Source: an uncultured Clostridia bacterium (GTDB lineage Bacteria; Bacillota; Clostridia; Oscillospirales; Oscillospiraceae). Taken from it: a stretch of 17,042 nt of DNA. The number at the start of each line of letters is the position of its first letter. Position 1 is the first letter of the stretch. Of this stretch, positions 7,751 through 14,707 are shown one piece after another. The notes below the pieces were generated by a model. The model saw nothing but the letters and a program-made list of their open reading frames with translations. It did no database searches and had not been told where the DNA came from. The translations under genes were made by a program, and so were the position numbers. The DNA lies in contig CALYTU010000020.1 of NCBI GenBank assembly GCA_945487445.1, forward strand, positions 1 to 17,042, read 5' to 3'.

Positions 7751-7791
7751 AGTCAATCCATGCCCTTTCAATGTGGAGGAGTTATGATGTA

Positions 7792-8208
7792 ATGAACATT
7801 TTGTTTTTTCTTACCCCGAAGACGAGCTGCGAAGTATTATATGACGATGAATCCATCCGCGAAGCGATTGAGCGGATGGAGCTTTCCGGGTTCGCTGCAC
7901 TGCCGATCATCCGTAAGGAGGACGGCATGTATCAGGGTACGCTCACCGATGGCGATCTTTTATGGGCGTTGAAAAACCGATGTGATTTGGACCTGAAGGA
8001 AGCGCAGTACCACAACATTATGGAAATCGCGCATCGCAAGGACTATGTCCCGGTTTCGGTGTCTACGGATATGAACGATCTGCTTCAGAAGGCGTTGGAT
8101 CAGAATTTTGTCCCTGTTGTAGACGACCGCAACACCTTTATCGGGATTGTCACCAGGAAATCCATTCTTGCCCAGTATGTGAAAACAACGTGGAGTGAGC
8201 AGAACTGA
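7792..8208 (+). CDS. Small CBS-pair (Bateman) domain protein
   Basis: A 138-residue soluble protein that is almost entirely one pair of CBS domains, about residues 13-62 and 83-131. Typical features are SIREAIERM, the strand FAALPII, the turn GTLTDGDLLWAL, then FVPVVDDRNTFIGIVTRKSIL. CBS pairs bind adenine nucleotides or SAM and act as energy sensors; which ligand applies here cannot be told. There is no fused effector domain. The start at ATG 7792 overlaps by 1 nt the stop of a tiny ATG-ATG-TAA frame (7784-7792), and the ribosome site GGAGGA (7775-7780) is 11 nt upstream. An in-frame ATG at 7771 lies before that ribosome site and is less likely. A strong terminator follows. Confidence 0.85.
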   Translation: MNILFFLTPKTSCEVLYDDESIREAIERMELSGFAALPIIRKEDGMYQGTLTDGDLLWALKNRCDLDLKEAQYHNIMEIAHRKDYVPVSVSTDMNDLLQKALDQNFVPVVDDRNTFIGIVTRKSILAQYVKTTWSEQN

Positions 8209-8272
8209 ACCCAATACGGTCTTTCCTGTCCCGATAGCCAGAATGAGCTGGCCAACTGGCACCGCTGCCGAG

Positions 8273-8313
8273 CCGAGCCGATCCGCTGAATGCTGATCGG
8301 ACGGCTCGGTTTT
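8273..8313 (+). terminator. Intrinsic terminator of the leftward block (+ strand)
   Basis: CCGAGCCG-a-TCCG (8273-8285) pairs with CGGACGGCTCGG (8298-8309), a 12-bp GC-rich stem with one bulged A and a 12-nt loop. TTTT follows at 8310-8313. It lies 64 nt after the CBS gene stop. Confidence 0.82.
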
Positions 8314-8336
8314 GCATTGGTTCTACATCTTGGCAG

Positions 8337-8387
8337 AAAAAGCCCCCGGCTTTGCGCACGCATAAATGTGAGCGGCAAATCGGGGGC
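8337..8387 (-). terminator. Intrinsic terminator of the GerMN/two-component operon (- strand)
   Basis: GCCCCCG (8342-8348) and CGGGGGC (8381-8387) form the base of a long hairpin, extended by TTTGC/GCAAA inside a small internal loop. On the - strand the stem is followed at once by TTTTT (AAAAA at 8337-8341). It is only 7 nt past the stop of the lipoprotein gene. With the + strand terminator it forms a convergent barrier in the 185-nt gap. Confidence 0.8.
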
Positions 8388-8393
8388 GATTGT

Positions 8394-9710
8394 TCATGGG
8401 CTACAGTACCAGTTTTCCTCTGGCTGGAGCGGATCAGCGGTCAAAGGTTCGCCGTTCTCTGTGAGCAAAACGGAGTCCACGCCGGGCAGGGACGTCAGCG
8501 TTGCGGTCACGGTCCGAATGGTAAGCGTGCGCGCCTGTTCCTCGGCGGGCAGCGTCTGGGGTGCAAGCTCTACAGTGCAAACGCCGTTTTTTGTGGTGAT
8601 GGAAAGAGGCACGGGTGCACCGGCGAGCGGCGCAGACAGACCGTTTTGCGGCGTCCGTGCAAAAAGCGCAAGCAGAAGCGCGTCCTCCTTCGACGCGCCG
8701 CCGCGGGCTCTCGCCCGGACGCGAAGCCGATGCAAAAGGCCGTCCCGCTGTCCCGGCAGGCAAAGAGTACCTTCAAATTCTCCGAGCTCCTCGCGAACTG
8801 GTCCGACAGGCGCGCTGTCAAGCAACCAGGGGGAAGTAAGATCCAGCCAGACATAAGGCGAAAGCTTATGGCCTTCCACATAGAACTGTACCTGACTGAT
8901 TCCGTCGAGCTCGCAGAGGGTGTTCACCACGCTCAGCAAAGCCAACTGCTCGCCCTGTTCGGTGGCGGGTCGGTTCGTGTAGAAATCACCGTTAAAGTCC
9001 ACAGTGCAAATTCCGTTTTCCACGCTGACATCCAGGACTGCTGTACCGGGCGGCAGGGGAGAGCGCATACCGCCGTTCTGGGGAGCGTTCAGAAGACGCT
9101 CAAGTGCGTAATGCGGGAGCTCATCCGGGTTCATCAGCGGAATGCTCTGCTTTTCAGTCAGCAAAAAGGAGCCGCTTTCATCCGCGTAATAGAGGGTGAT
9201 TTCAAGTTTTTCGGGGACGGCGCCACTGTCATAGAGCAGAATATCGCTCTCCGAAAGCATCACATCGTCCTGCAGTGCGCCGCCTCGCGTGCTGATCCGG
9301 ATTCGGACCGTGCGGACGCCTTCAAGTGAAAATGCGGTCTTAGCCAAACAGGCATAGGTGAGCGCGCGGTCAAATTCGGCGGGGGAATTGGCGTTTTGCG
9401 TCAGACGCAGCTCCAGAGTGCCGCCGCTGCGCCGAACGCCGGTCAACTCAGTATCTTGCGAAACAGGGGAAACCAGTTCCTCAGAGAGCGGGCCTTCCAA
9501 ATACAGGAGAAACAGCTCTAGGTCCGAAAAGGTTTGTGACCCGAGGTCCCTCATCTCCGCGCGAATGACGCCGTCTTCGGCGGAAAAGTCTGTCTGCGCG
9601 GTGCGATAGTAGAATGAAACCGGTTGCACCATCGGCGCAGGCGGCGCTTCTCTGCCGCAGGCATTGAACAGCAGGGCGAATGACAGAATCAGAACCATCA
9701 GTCTTTTCAT
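8394..9710 (-). CDS. Lipoprotein with three GerMN-like repeats
   Basis: A 438-residue exported lipoprotein. MKRLMVLILSFALLFNAC is a signal peptide with a slightly loose lipobox and Cys18 as the lipid site. Three related repeats follow, about residues 30-140, 168-282 and 310-425. Each has strands, a loop and a helix; repeats 2 and 3 carry the clear GerMN signature (NGICTVDFNGDF...LALLSVVNTLCEL and NGVCTVELAP...TIRTVTATLTSL). GerMN domains occur in spore germination protein GerM and in actinobacterial LpqB, where they are thought to bind ligand or protein partners outside the membrane. ATG 9710 has GGAGG 6 nt upstream, and it begins 1 nt after the kinase stop, so it is the last gene of the operon. 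It is likely an accessory sensor for the kinase (inferred). Confidence 0.86.
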   Translation of the reverse strand: MKRLMVLILSFALLFNACGREAPPAPMVQPVSFYYRTAQTDFSAEDGVIRAEMRDLGSQTFSDLELFLLYLEGPLSEELVSPVSQDTELTGVRRSGGTLELRLTQNANSPAEFDRALTYACLAKTAFSLEGVRTVRIRISTRGGALQDDVMLSESDILLYDSGAVPEKLEITLYYADESGSFLLTEKQSIPLMNPDELPHYALERLLNAPQNGGMRSPLPPGTAVLDVSVENGICTVDFNGDFYTNRPATEQGEQLALLSVVNTLCELDGISQVQFYVEGHKLSPYVWLDLTSPWLLDSAPVGPVREELGEFEGTLCLPGQRDGLLHRLRVRARARGGASKEDALLLALFARTPQNGLSAPLAGAPVPLSITTKNGVCTVELAPQTLPAEEQARTLTIRTVTATLTSLPGVDSVLLTENGEPLTADPLQPEENWYCSP

Positions 9711-9711
9711 G

Positions 9712-11154
9712 TCACGCCTCCATCGGTATAGAATCAGTTGGAAAACGCAGGTGGAAGCAGGAGCCTCCGCCGTCACGGTCGGTCACGGTGATGGTACCTC
9801 CGTTCCGCAGGACCATGTCGTGCACAATAGATAAGCCCAGACCCGCGCCGCCCGCTTTCCGGGAGCGCGCTTTGTCCACGCGGTAGAAGCGTTCAAAAAT
9901 ATGAGGCTTTTCCGGCTCCGGGATGCCCATGCCCGTGTCTTCCACGGAGATAATGGTGCAGTCCGCGTCGGAGTATGTCCTGACCGTGACGGCGCCGTGC
10001 GGAAGATTGTACTTGATTCCATTTTCCACCAAATTAAACAGGATTTGATAAAGGTCGTCGGCCGAGGCAAGCACTTGCAGGTCTCTGGCACAGTCCAGTT
10101 CCAGCCGGACATCCTGCTTCCGGGCTAACGGCGTCAGCATTCGCAGCACACGGTCGGCCACGGGCGCCACCGCGATCAGCTCTCGTTCTTCCACCGGTTG
10201 GGTGTCCAGCCGTGTGAGTTCCAGCAGCTTTGCGGAAAGGCGCGTCAGCCGATCGGCCTCGCTGCCGACGTCGGCCACAAATTCGCGCATCGTGTCCCTG
10301 TCCATGTCGTTTTGCAGAATCGAGTCCGTCAGCAGCTTGATGGAGGCCAGCGGGGTTTTCAGCTCATGGGAGGCGTTGGAGACAAATTGCTTGCGAACCT
10401 CCTCGGATTGATTCAGCCTCTGCGCCAGCTCGTTGAACGCGATACCGAGCTGCCCCACCTCGTCACGCCCGCGCTGCGGCAGCCGCACAGAGTAATCTCC
10501 GCCGTGCAGTTTCCGAATAGATAAAAGCAGCCGCCGCATCCGCTTCCAGTAATGAATGAAAAACAGAATGGAGAACAGAATGATCACTGTCTCCAGCCCG
10601 ACCGATATCCAGAAAACTGTTTGCTGCAGTCCGGCCAGCAGGGCCGCCTGGTCCGGATCGCGTTCCAGCAGGTAGACAGCGCCGATCGTGCGGTTGTATG
10701 CCACGATGGGGATCGCCGCCTTGGAGATGATCTGATCGGTTTCATAGCGGATATAGACTGTGTCGTTGCCCGCCAGAGCTTCGGCTATCTCGGGATAGAG
10801 CACAAGCTTTCCCACGGCGCTCCCGGCGTTCAGGGAATCGTAAAGACATTCCGCACCGGCGTTTGTGATGACCACGCGGGCTGTGTGCAGATCGTTTATA
10901 GATTGAATGGCCTCGCTTACGCTGTCCCGGTCAAGGCGATCATAGGTGGAAAAGGCGGACACGAAGAGCTGCGCCTTGTCGATGATTGCGCTGCGCTGGG
11001 CCGAATAAGTCAGTCTGCGGATCATAATGGGCGCGTACATATTTAAAAACAGAAGGACCACGGATGTAATGATTACATAGCCTGACGCATATCGCAGCCA
11101 CGAGCTGGACAGCAGATAGCCGGCCCGTTTGTCAGACCTTGAAATAGTAGCCAA
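9712..11154 (-). CDS. Membrane sensor histidine kinase
   Basis: A 480-residue two-component kinase. The order is TM1 (about 22-44), an extracytoplasmic domain of about 130 residues with a Cache/PAS-like look, TM2 (about 179-201), HAMP (about 202-255), HisKA with His263 in NASHELKTPLASIK, then HATPase_c with the N-box NLVENGIKYN, G1 box EDTGMGIP, F-box IFERFYRVD and G2 AGLGLSIV. All catalytic motifs are intact. The start is uncertain: TTG 11154 is the first possible codon after an in-frame stop, but its GGGAG lies directly against it; a slightly later start is possible. The first 23 nt overlap the end of the response regulator gene. The cognate regulator is the upstream gene; the ligand is unknown. 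Confidence 0.94.
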   Translation of the reverse strand: MATISRSDKRAGYLLSSSWLRYASGYVIITSVVLLFLNMYAPIMIRRLTYSAQRSAIIDKAQLFVSAFSTYDRLDRDSVSEAIQSINDLHTARVVITNAGAECLYDSLNAGSAVGKLVLYPEIAEALAGNDTVYIRYETDQIISKAAIPIVAYNRTIGAVYLLERDPDQAALLAGLQQTVFWISVGLETVIILFSILFFIHYWKRMRRLLLSIRKLHGGDYSVRLPQRGRDEVGQLGIAFNELAQRLNQSEEVRKQFVSNASHELKTPLASIKLLTDSILQNDMDRDTMREFVADVGSEADRLTRLSAKLLELTRLDTQPVEERELIAVAPVADRVLRMLTPLARKQDVRLELDCARDLQVLASADDLYQILFNLVENGIKYNLPHGAVTVRTYSDADCTIISVEDTGMGIPEPEKPHIFERFYRVDKARSRKAGGAGLGLSIVHDMVLRNGGTITVTDRDGGGSCFHLRFPTDSIPMEA

Positions 11155-11803
11155 CTCCCCACTTTGTCATGATATGCTCCGGTCTTGCGGGATCCCGCTC
11201 CAGTTTTTCCCGAATTCGACGGATATGAACGTCCACGGTGCGGATGTCGCTGCGGTAATCGTCACCCCAGATGATGTCGAGCAGGTTTTCCCGGGAATAG
11301 ACGCGGTTCGGATTTCTAATCAGAAGCTCCACCAGGTCGAACTCCTTAGCTGTGAGCTCCACGGGAATGCCATTTTTATAGGTGTTCCGACTCTGAGAGT
11401 CCAGCGTGATGGACCCGCGGACAATCCTGGTCTCTGCCTCCTGTTTGGATGTCCTTTTGAGAATGGCGCGGATGCGGGCTTTGAGCTCGAGAATGTTGAA
11501 GGGCTTGGTTAAATAGTCGTCTGCGCCGTAGTCAAAGCCCAACAGCTTGTCCATATCCTCCGTCCTGGCCGTCAGCATAATGATGGGAACGTCAGAAAAC
11601 TGGCGGATGCGGCGACAGGCTTCCAGTCCGTCCATCACGGGCATCATCACGTCCAGGATAATGAGGCGTATCTCCGGGTCCTGCGCCAGACGCACCGCTT
11701 CAAGTCCGTTCTGGCCAGTGACAACCTGATAGCCCTCGGTTTCCAGATTATAGCTGATCCCTTTGACCAGCAGCTCCTCGTCGTCAATGATCAGTATTTT
11801 CAT
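11132..11803 (-). CDS. OmpR/PhoB-family response regulator
   Basis: A 223-residue DNA-binding response regulator. The receiver domain (1-115) has the acidic pocket DDEE (7-10), the phospho-acceptor Asp51 in ILDVMMPVMDG, Thr78 in MLTAR and Lys100 in YLTKPFN. The C-terminal winged helix (about 128-223) has ELTAKEFDLVELLIRNPNRV, the recognition region DIRTVDVHIRRIREKLE and the terminal GVGYYF. MKILIIDDEE at 11803 fits the family start and has GGAGGA 5 nt upstream. The gene overlaps the comEA-like gene by 20 nt upstream and the kinase by 23 nt downstream, so the three are translated from one mRNA. The overall order recalls MtrA in MtrAB-LpqB, WalR/PhoP-type regulators being the alternatives. Confidence 0.96.
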   Translation of the reverse strand: MKILIIDDEELLVKGISYNLETEGYQVVTGQNGLEAVRLAQDPEIRLIILDVMMPVMDGLEACRRIRQFSDVPIIMLTARTEDMDKLLGFDYGADDYLTKPFNILELKARIRAILKRTSKQEAETRIVRGSITLDSQSRNTYKNGIPVELTAKEFDLVELLIRNPNRVYSRENLLDIIWGDDYRSDIRTVDVHIRRIREKLERDPARPEHIMTKWGVGYYFKV

Positions 11804-12224
11804 GGCAGTCCTCCACATAGATCAGATCCCGCAGCTTCCCGAATATCCCCTCGCCGATTCCGCGCACGCGCATCAGATCCGAGGCGGATTGAAAGGGACC
11901 GTTTTCTGCCCGGTAATCCAGAATGAGCTTGGCGCGGGCCTCGCCGATCCCGGGCAGCGTCATCAGCTCATCCAGCGAGGCCCGGTTGAGCTCCAGACGG
12001 CCCTGTGCGTCGAAGCAAGAGGCAGCGGCTTCCGGGGCGGGGGAAAGTGCGCGGTCGTGCGTTTCCCCCGACGCGGGAGACTGGGTTTCCGTCCCGGGCG
12101 GGGCGGGATGCTGAGTTGTCAGCAGCACACCGCCCACAGAACGCCGCCCCAGGAAAAATCCGCCCATTACCAACAGAAAACAAAGCGTCAGCGCGGGAAA
12201 AAGCAGCGTTCGGATTTTTTGCAT
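11784..12224 (-). CDS. ComEA-like helix-hairpin-helix protein, short form
   Basis: A 146-residue protein with an N-terminal membrane anchor (about 7-26), a Pro/Ser/Thr-rich linker and a C-terminal ComEA helix-hairpin-helix region (about 76-140). The two hairpins are LNRASLDELMTLPGIGEARA and SASDLMRVRGIGEGIFGKLR. ComEA binds double-stranded DNA at the cell surface during natural transformation. The SLBB domain often found in ComEA is absent here, so the protein is shorter; a short DNA-binding or simply HhH-type surface protein is the safer name. No comEC follows, as would be usual; instead its 3' end overlaps the response regulator by 20 nt. It is the first gene after the - strand promoter at 12336-12365. 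Confidence 0.85.
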   Translation of the reverse strand: MQKIRTLLFPALTLCFLLVMGGFFLGRRSVGGVLLTTQHPAPPGTETQSPASGETHDRALSPAPEAAASCFDAQGRLELNRASLDELMTLPGIGEARAKLILDYRAENGPFQSASDLMRVRGIGEGIFGKLRDLIYVEDCHENTDH

Positions 12225-12245
12225 GGCAACTTCCTGTCCTTTCCG

Positions 12246-12273
12246 TTGACAAGCGGCAATTTTCTGCTATAAT
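12246..12273 (+). promoter_or_regulatory. Consensus sigma-A promoter for the carboxypeptidase transcript
   Basis: TTGACA (12246-12251), 16-nt spacer, TATAAT (12268-12273), both hexamers perfect. Transcription should begin near 12279-12281, giving a leader of about 115 nt before dacF-like ATG 12396. The spacer is one base shorter than the optimum. It overlaps the leader of the opposite operon. Confidence 0.72.
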
Positions 12274-12307
12274 TCTACATGGAAGATGTTAGGCAGAGCG
12301 CCGCATT

Positions 12308-12322
12308 CGGGCATAGTGCCCG
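12308..12322. other. Perfect hairpin in the shared leader region
   Basis: CGGGCA-tag-TGCCCG, a 6-bp inverted repeat located between the two facing promoters and therefore present in both predicted 5' leaders. A dyad in this position could be an operator for a dimeric regulator or an RNA hairpin; no T-run follows on either side. Confidence 0.45.
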
Positions 12323-12335
12323 CAGTCTTTCTCAT

Positions 12336-12365
12336 ATTATAGCACAGCCCTGTCGTTCAGGGCAA
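12336..12365 (-). promoter_or_regulatory. Extended -10 promoter for the comEA-like/two-component operon
   Basis: Read on the - strand: TTGCCC (12365-12360), 18-nt spacer, TGC, then perfect TATAAT (12341-12336), an extended -10. The start should fall near 12329, leaving a leader of about 105 nt to ATG 12224. It faces the + strand promoter across about 60 bp. Confidence 0.62.
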
Positions 12366-12375
12366 TGTTCTTTTT
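12347..12375 (+). promoter_or_regulatory. Possible weak attenuator hairpin before the carboxypeptidase gene
   Basis: GCCCTG-tcgtt-CAGGGC (12347-12363) is a 6-bp stem followed, after a few bases, by TTCTTTTT (12368-12375). It lies about 70 nt into the predicted transcript and 20 nt before the ATG. The stem is short, so termination would be partial. It also contains the -35 of the opposite promoter. Confidence 0.35.
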
Positions 12376-12395
12376 GAAATTTATAGGTGAAATAC

Positions 12396-14024
12396 ATGAA
12401 AAAATACAGACTTCTTTCTCTGCTTATGAGCCTTCTGCTGCTCTTGTCGGCGGCCCTGCCCGCCGCAGCGGCGGAAACAGAGACACAGGCAGCCACAATT
12501 ACCGAGGCGACGGAAGCGCCCTGGGCCGAAGATTTCGCCGGTTATCGCGAAAATTTGCTCGCGGGCGCGCCGGAATACGACGCCGACTGCGAGACGGCCC
12601 TGCTGCTGGAGCTCAATTCCGGTATCGTGGTCTATGCCAAAAACGCGGAAAACACGGTCTACCCCGCCAGCCTGACCAAGATCATGACCTGTATGGTCGC
12701 CATTGAGTACGCGTCAAGCGATCTGGATAAGCTCGTTACCGTGTCCGAGACGGCCCTGGAAGGAATCGCGGAGGCCGGCGGAGAGGTGCGTCTGCAGGCG
12801 GGTGAGCGGTTGACTCTGCGGAATCTGCTCTATTATCTGATGATCAATTCCACTAATGAGGCGGGCAACGTCATCGGCGAATACGTAGCGGGCGATATCC
12901 CGTCGTTTGTCAATCTGATGAACAAGACTGCGAAGGACCTGGGTTGCACCGGCACGCATTTTGCCAACACCCACGGACTGCACGATCCCAATCATTATAC
13001 TACTGCGCGGGATCTGAGCGTCATTACTCGTAAGGCTCTGACCTATGAGGTCTTTCGGGAAATCTGCGATACTGCTGAGTATACCGTCCCGGCGACCAAC
13101 CTCTCCGATGCCAAAAAGCTTGTCAGCACAAACTACTTAATTGTCAACGACGGCAACCGTTATCTGGCCGATAACGGCAACTACTACACCTATTATCGCG
13201 ACGATGCGGCCGGAATCAAGACCGGCTACACCAGCGCAGCCGGCCGTTGCGTCATCTCCCGCGCCTCCGACGGCAATATGGAGCTGCTCTGCATCATCAT
13301 GGGGGCGAAGACGCGCATGATGTCTGACGGCAGCGTTCGCTTTGACAACTTTGTGGAGGCAAAGAAACTCTTTAACTACGGTTTTGACAACTTCGCCTAT
13401 GCCAAGGTGGCTGCGGCAGGCATCGAACCCATGTTTCAGGTCAGCGTTGACTATGCCAGAGACAAGCGCGGCGTCGTTTTAATTCCTTCCACGGACGTCA
13501 ACTGCCTGCTGCCCAGAGAATACGACAAGGAAAGGGTGTCTACCCGCTATGAGCTCAATACCCCGAGCGGTTTGGTGGCGCCGTTGGAGCAGGGGCAAAA
13601 GGTCGGGACGCTCTATGTTACCTATGACGGCACCGTGATCGGCACTTCCGAACTGGAGACACTGACCGCCGTAGAGGAAAAGGGTGTGGACAAGGCGATC
13701 GCGGACCTGACCGGCAAGGATAAGGCCGAGGAGGAAAAGACAACTCTCCAGAGGCTTTTTGCCTACTGGTATGTCCCGGTTCTGCTGATTTTGGCACTGT
13801 TTATCATTCTGCTCGCGCGCAACGCGATCTATCGCCGCCGCCGGAGAAAGGCGCTTGAACGCCGGCGCAGACGCGCCATCTCACGCGACAGACGCGCCGC
13901 TGAACGGCAGCAGCAGACGACGCGGCAGGCTCAGTCTTTCGACAGCGCTCTATCCGATGAAACGCGCCGTGTCCCGGTTGGGGGGCGCGGTCAGGCGAGG
14001 TCTGACCGTGGAGGCCGTCCATGA
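12396..14024 (+). CDS. D-alanyl-D-alanine carboxypeptidase (PBP5/DacF type, peptidase S11) with Arg-rich tail
   Basis: A 542-residue low-molecular-weight penicillin-binding protein that trims the terminal D-Ala from peptidoglycan stem peptides. It has a Sec signal peptide (1-26, ending AALPAAAA) and the three active-site motifs: Ser92-L-T-Lys95, Ser152-T-Asn154 and Lys275-T-Gly277. HGLHD (193-197) is also typical. A PBP5 C-terminal beta domain follows (about 335-430). A second membrane segment lies at about 458-475, followed by a cytoplasmic tail of about 65 residues that is extremely rich in Arg (RRRRRK, RRRRR). ATG 12396 has GGTGA at 5 nt; a GTG at 12387 is less likely. The stop overlaps the next gene by 4 nt. 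dacF-like in architecture, but the exact paralogue is not assigned. Confidence 0.95.
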   Translation: MKKYRLLSLLMSLLLLLSAALPAAAAETETQAATITEATEAPWAEDFAGYRENLLAGAPEYDADCETALLLELNSGIVVYAKNAENTVYPASLTKIMTCMVAIEYASSDLDKLVTVSETALEGIAEAGGEVRLQAGERLTLRNLLYYLMINSTNEAGNVIGEYVAGDIPSFVNLMNKTAKDLGCTGTHFANTHGLHDPNHYTTARDLSVITRKALTYEVFREICDTAEYTVPATNLSDAKKLVSTNYLIVNDGNRYLADNGNYYTYYRDDAAGIKTGYTSAAGRCVISRASDGNMELLCIIMGAKTRMMSDGSVRFDNFVEAKKLFNYGFDNFAYAKVAAAGIEPMFQVSVDYARDKRGVVLIPSTDVNCLLPREYDKERVSTRYELNTPSGLVAPLEQGQKVGTLYVTYDGTVIGTSELETLTAVEEKGVDKAIADLTGKDKAEEEKTTLQRLFAYWYVPVLLILALFIILLARNAIYRRRRRKALERRRRRAISRDRRAAERQQQTTRQAQSFDSALSDETRRVPVGGRGQARSDRGGRP

Positions 14025-14620
14025 TCAGGCGCGCTGTCCCCACCGAGTGGGAGGTTCTGCGGACGCGGTGCGAGCTGTGTCGGGCCTGCGAGCTGGGAAA
14101 GACACGGACGAGCATGGTCTTCGGCGTGGGAAAAACGGACAGCCCTATTCTCTTTGTGGGGGAGGGGCCCGGCCAGCAGGAGGACCTGCAGGGGGAGCCC
14201 TTCGTGGGCGCGGCCGGGAAGCTGCTGGATGAAATGCTTTCCATCATCGACCTGGGCCGTGACAACTGCTACATTGCCAATGTGGTCAAATGCCGTCCAC
14301 CCGGAAATCGGGACCCCAGGGAGGAGGAACAAGCAGCCTGCGTCGGTTATCTTTATGAGCAGATTCGCCTGATTCACCCGAAGCTGATCATTTGCCTGGG
14401 CCGAATTGCCGCAGGCGTTCTGATCCGAAAAGATTTCCGCATCACCCGTGAGCATGGACAGTGGACACAGAAGAACGGCGTCTGGTACACCGCCATCTAT
14501 CACCCTTCCGCGCTTTTGCGCGATCTGAACCGCCGCCCGGAGACCTTTCTGGATTTACTTGCCATACGGGATAAGGTCCGGGAGATCTGCCCGGAAGTTT
14601 ATGGTTTGATGCAGTCTTGA
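14021..14620 (+). CDS. Uracil-DNA glycosylase, family 4 (iron-sulfur type)
   Basis: Removes uracil from DNA to start base-excision repair. The protein has 199 residues. The [4Fe-4S] ligands fit Cys20 and Cys23 (CRACELGKTRT), Cys91 (VVKCRPPGNRDP) and Cys107, with the same spacing pattern I know for thermophile family 4 enzymes; an extra Cys17 is present. Motif A is VGEGPGQQEDLQGEPFVG (46-63) and motif B is HPSALLR (161-167). ATG 14021 has GAGG 6 nt upstream and overlaps the carboxypeptidase stop (ATGA). The pairing of a cell-wall enzyme with a repair enzyme has no obvious functional logic. Often annotated as a phage SPO1 DNA polymerase-related protein. Confidence 0.94.
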   Translation: MIRRAVPTEWEVLRTRCELCRACELGKTRTSMVFGVGKTDSPILFVGEGPGQQEDLQGEPFVGAAGKLLDEMLSIIDLGRDNCYIANVVKCRPPGNRDPREEEQAACVGYLYEQIRLIHPKLIICLGRIAAGVLIRKDFRITREHGQWTQKNGVWYTAIYHPSALLRDLNRRPETFLDLLAIRDKVREICPEVYGLMQS

Positions 14621-14654
14621 TTAGATTATGAAGAATAATGAGATACTAGCAGAA

Positions 14655-14689
14655 GCTTCGTTTGCTGTTTCTGGGATGCAAACGCAAGC
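14655..14689 (+). other. Stable hairpin just upstream of coaD
   Basis: GCTTCGTTTGC (14655-14665) pairs with GCAAACGCAAGC (14678-14689), 11 base pairs with one bulge and a 12-nt loop. A T-run (14701-14705) begins 11 nt after the stem, too far for a standard terminator. It ends a few bases before the AAAGGA ribosome site of coaD, so it could affect coaD translation or mark an mRNA processing point. Confidence 0.4.
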
Positions 14690-14707
14690 CTGAAAGGACA
14701 TTTTTCT

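Noticed and set aside
5666..7771. A 701-codon open frame on the - strand opposite pgk and tpiA
   Set aside because: It is the antisense shadow of two strongly codon-biased, certain glycolytic genes; its translation shows no family motif and no ribosome site.
8209..8272. Possible small gene between the CBS gene and the terminator
   Set aside because: No start with a ribosome site; it reads as a 3' untranslated region.
8352..9329. A 325-codon + strand frame opposite the GerMN lipoprotein gene
   Set aside because: The - strand frame has a signal peptide, lipobox, repeats, ribosome site and terminator; the + strand frame has none and begins inside the terminator hairpin.
12279..12377. A 33-codon ATG frame at the predicted + strand transcription start (possible leaderless peptide)
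   Set aside because: No ribosome site, no recognisable sequence, overlaps the opposite promoter and hairpins; its position at +1 may be coincidence.
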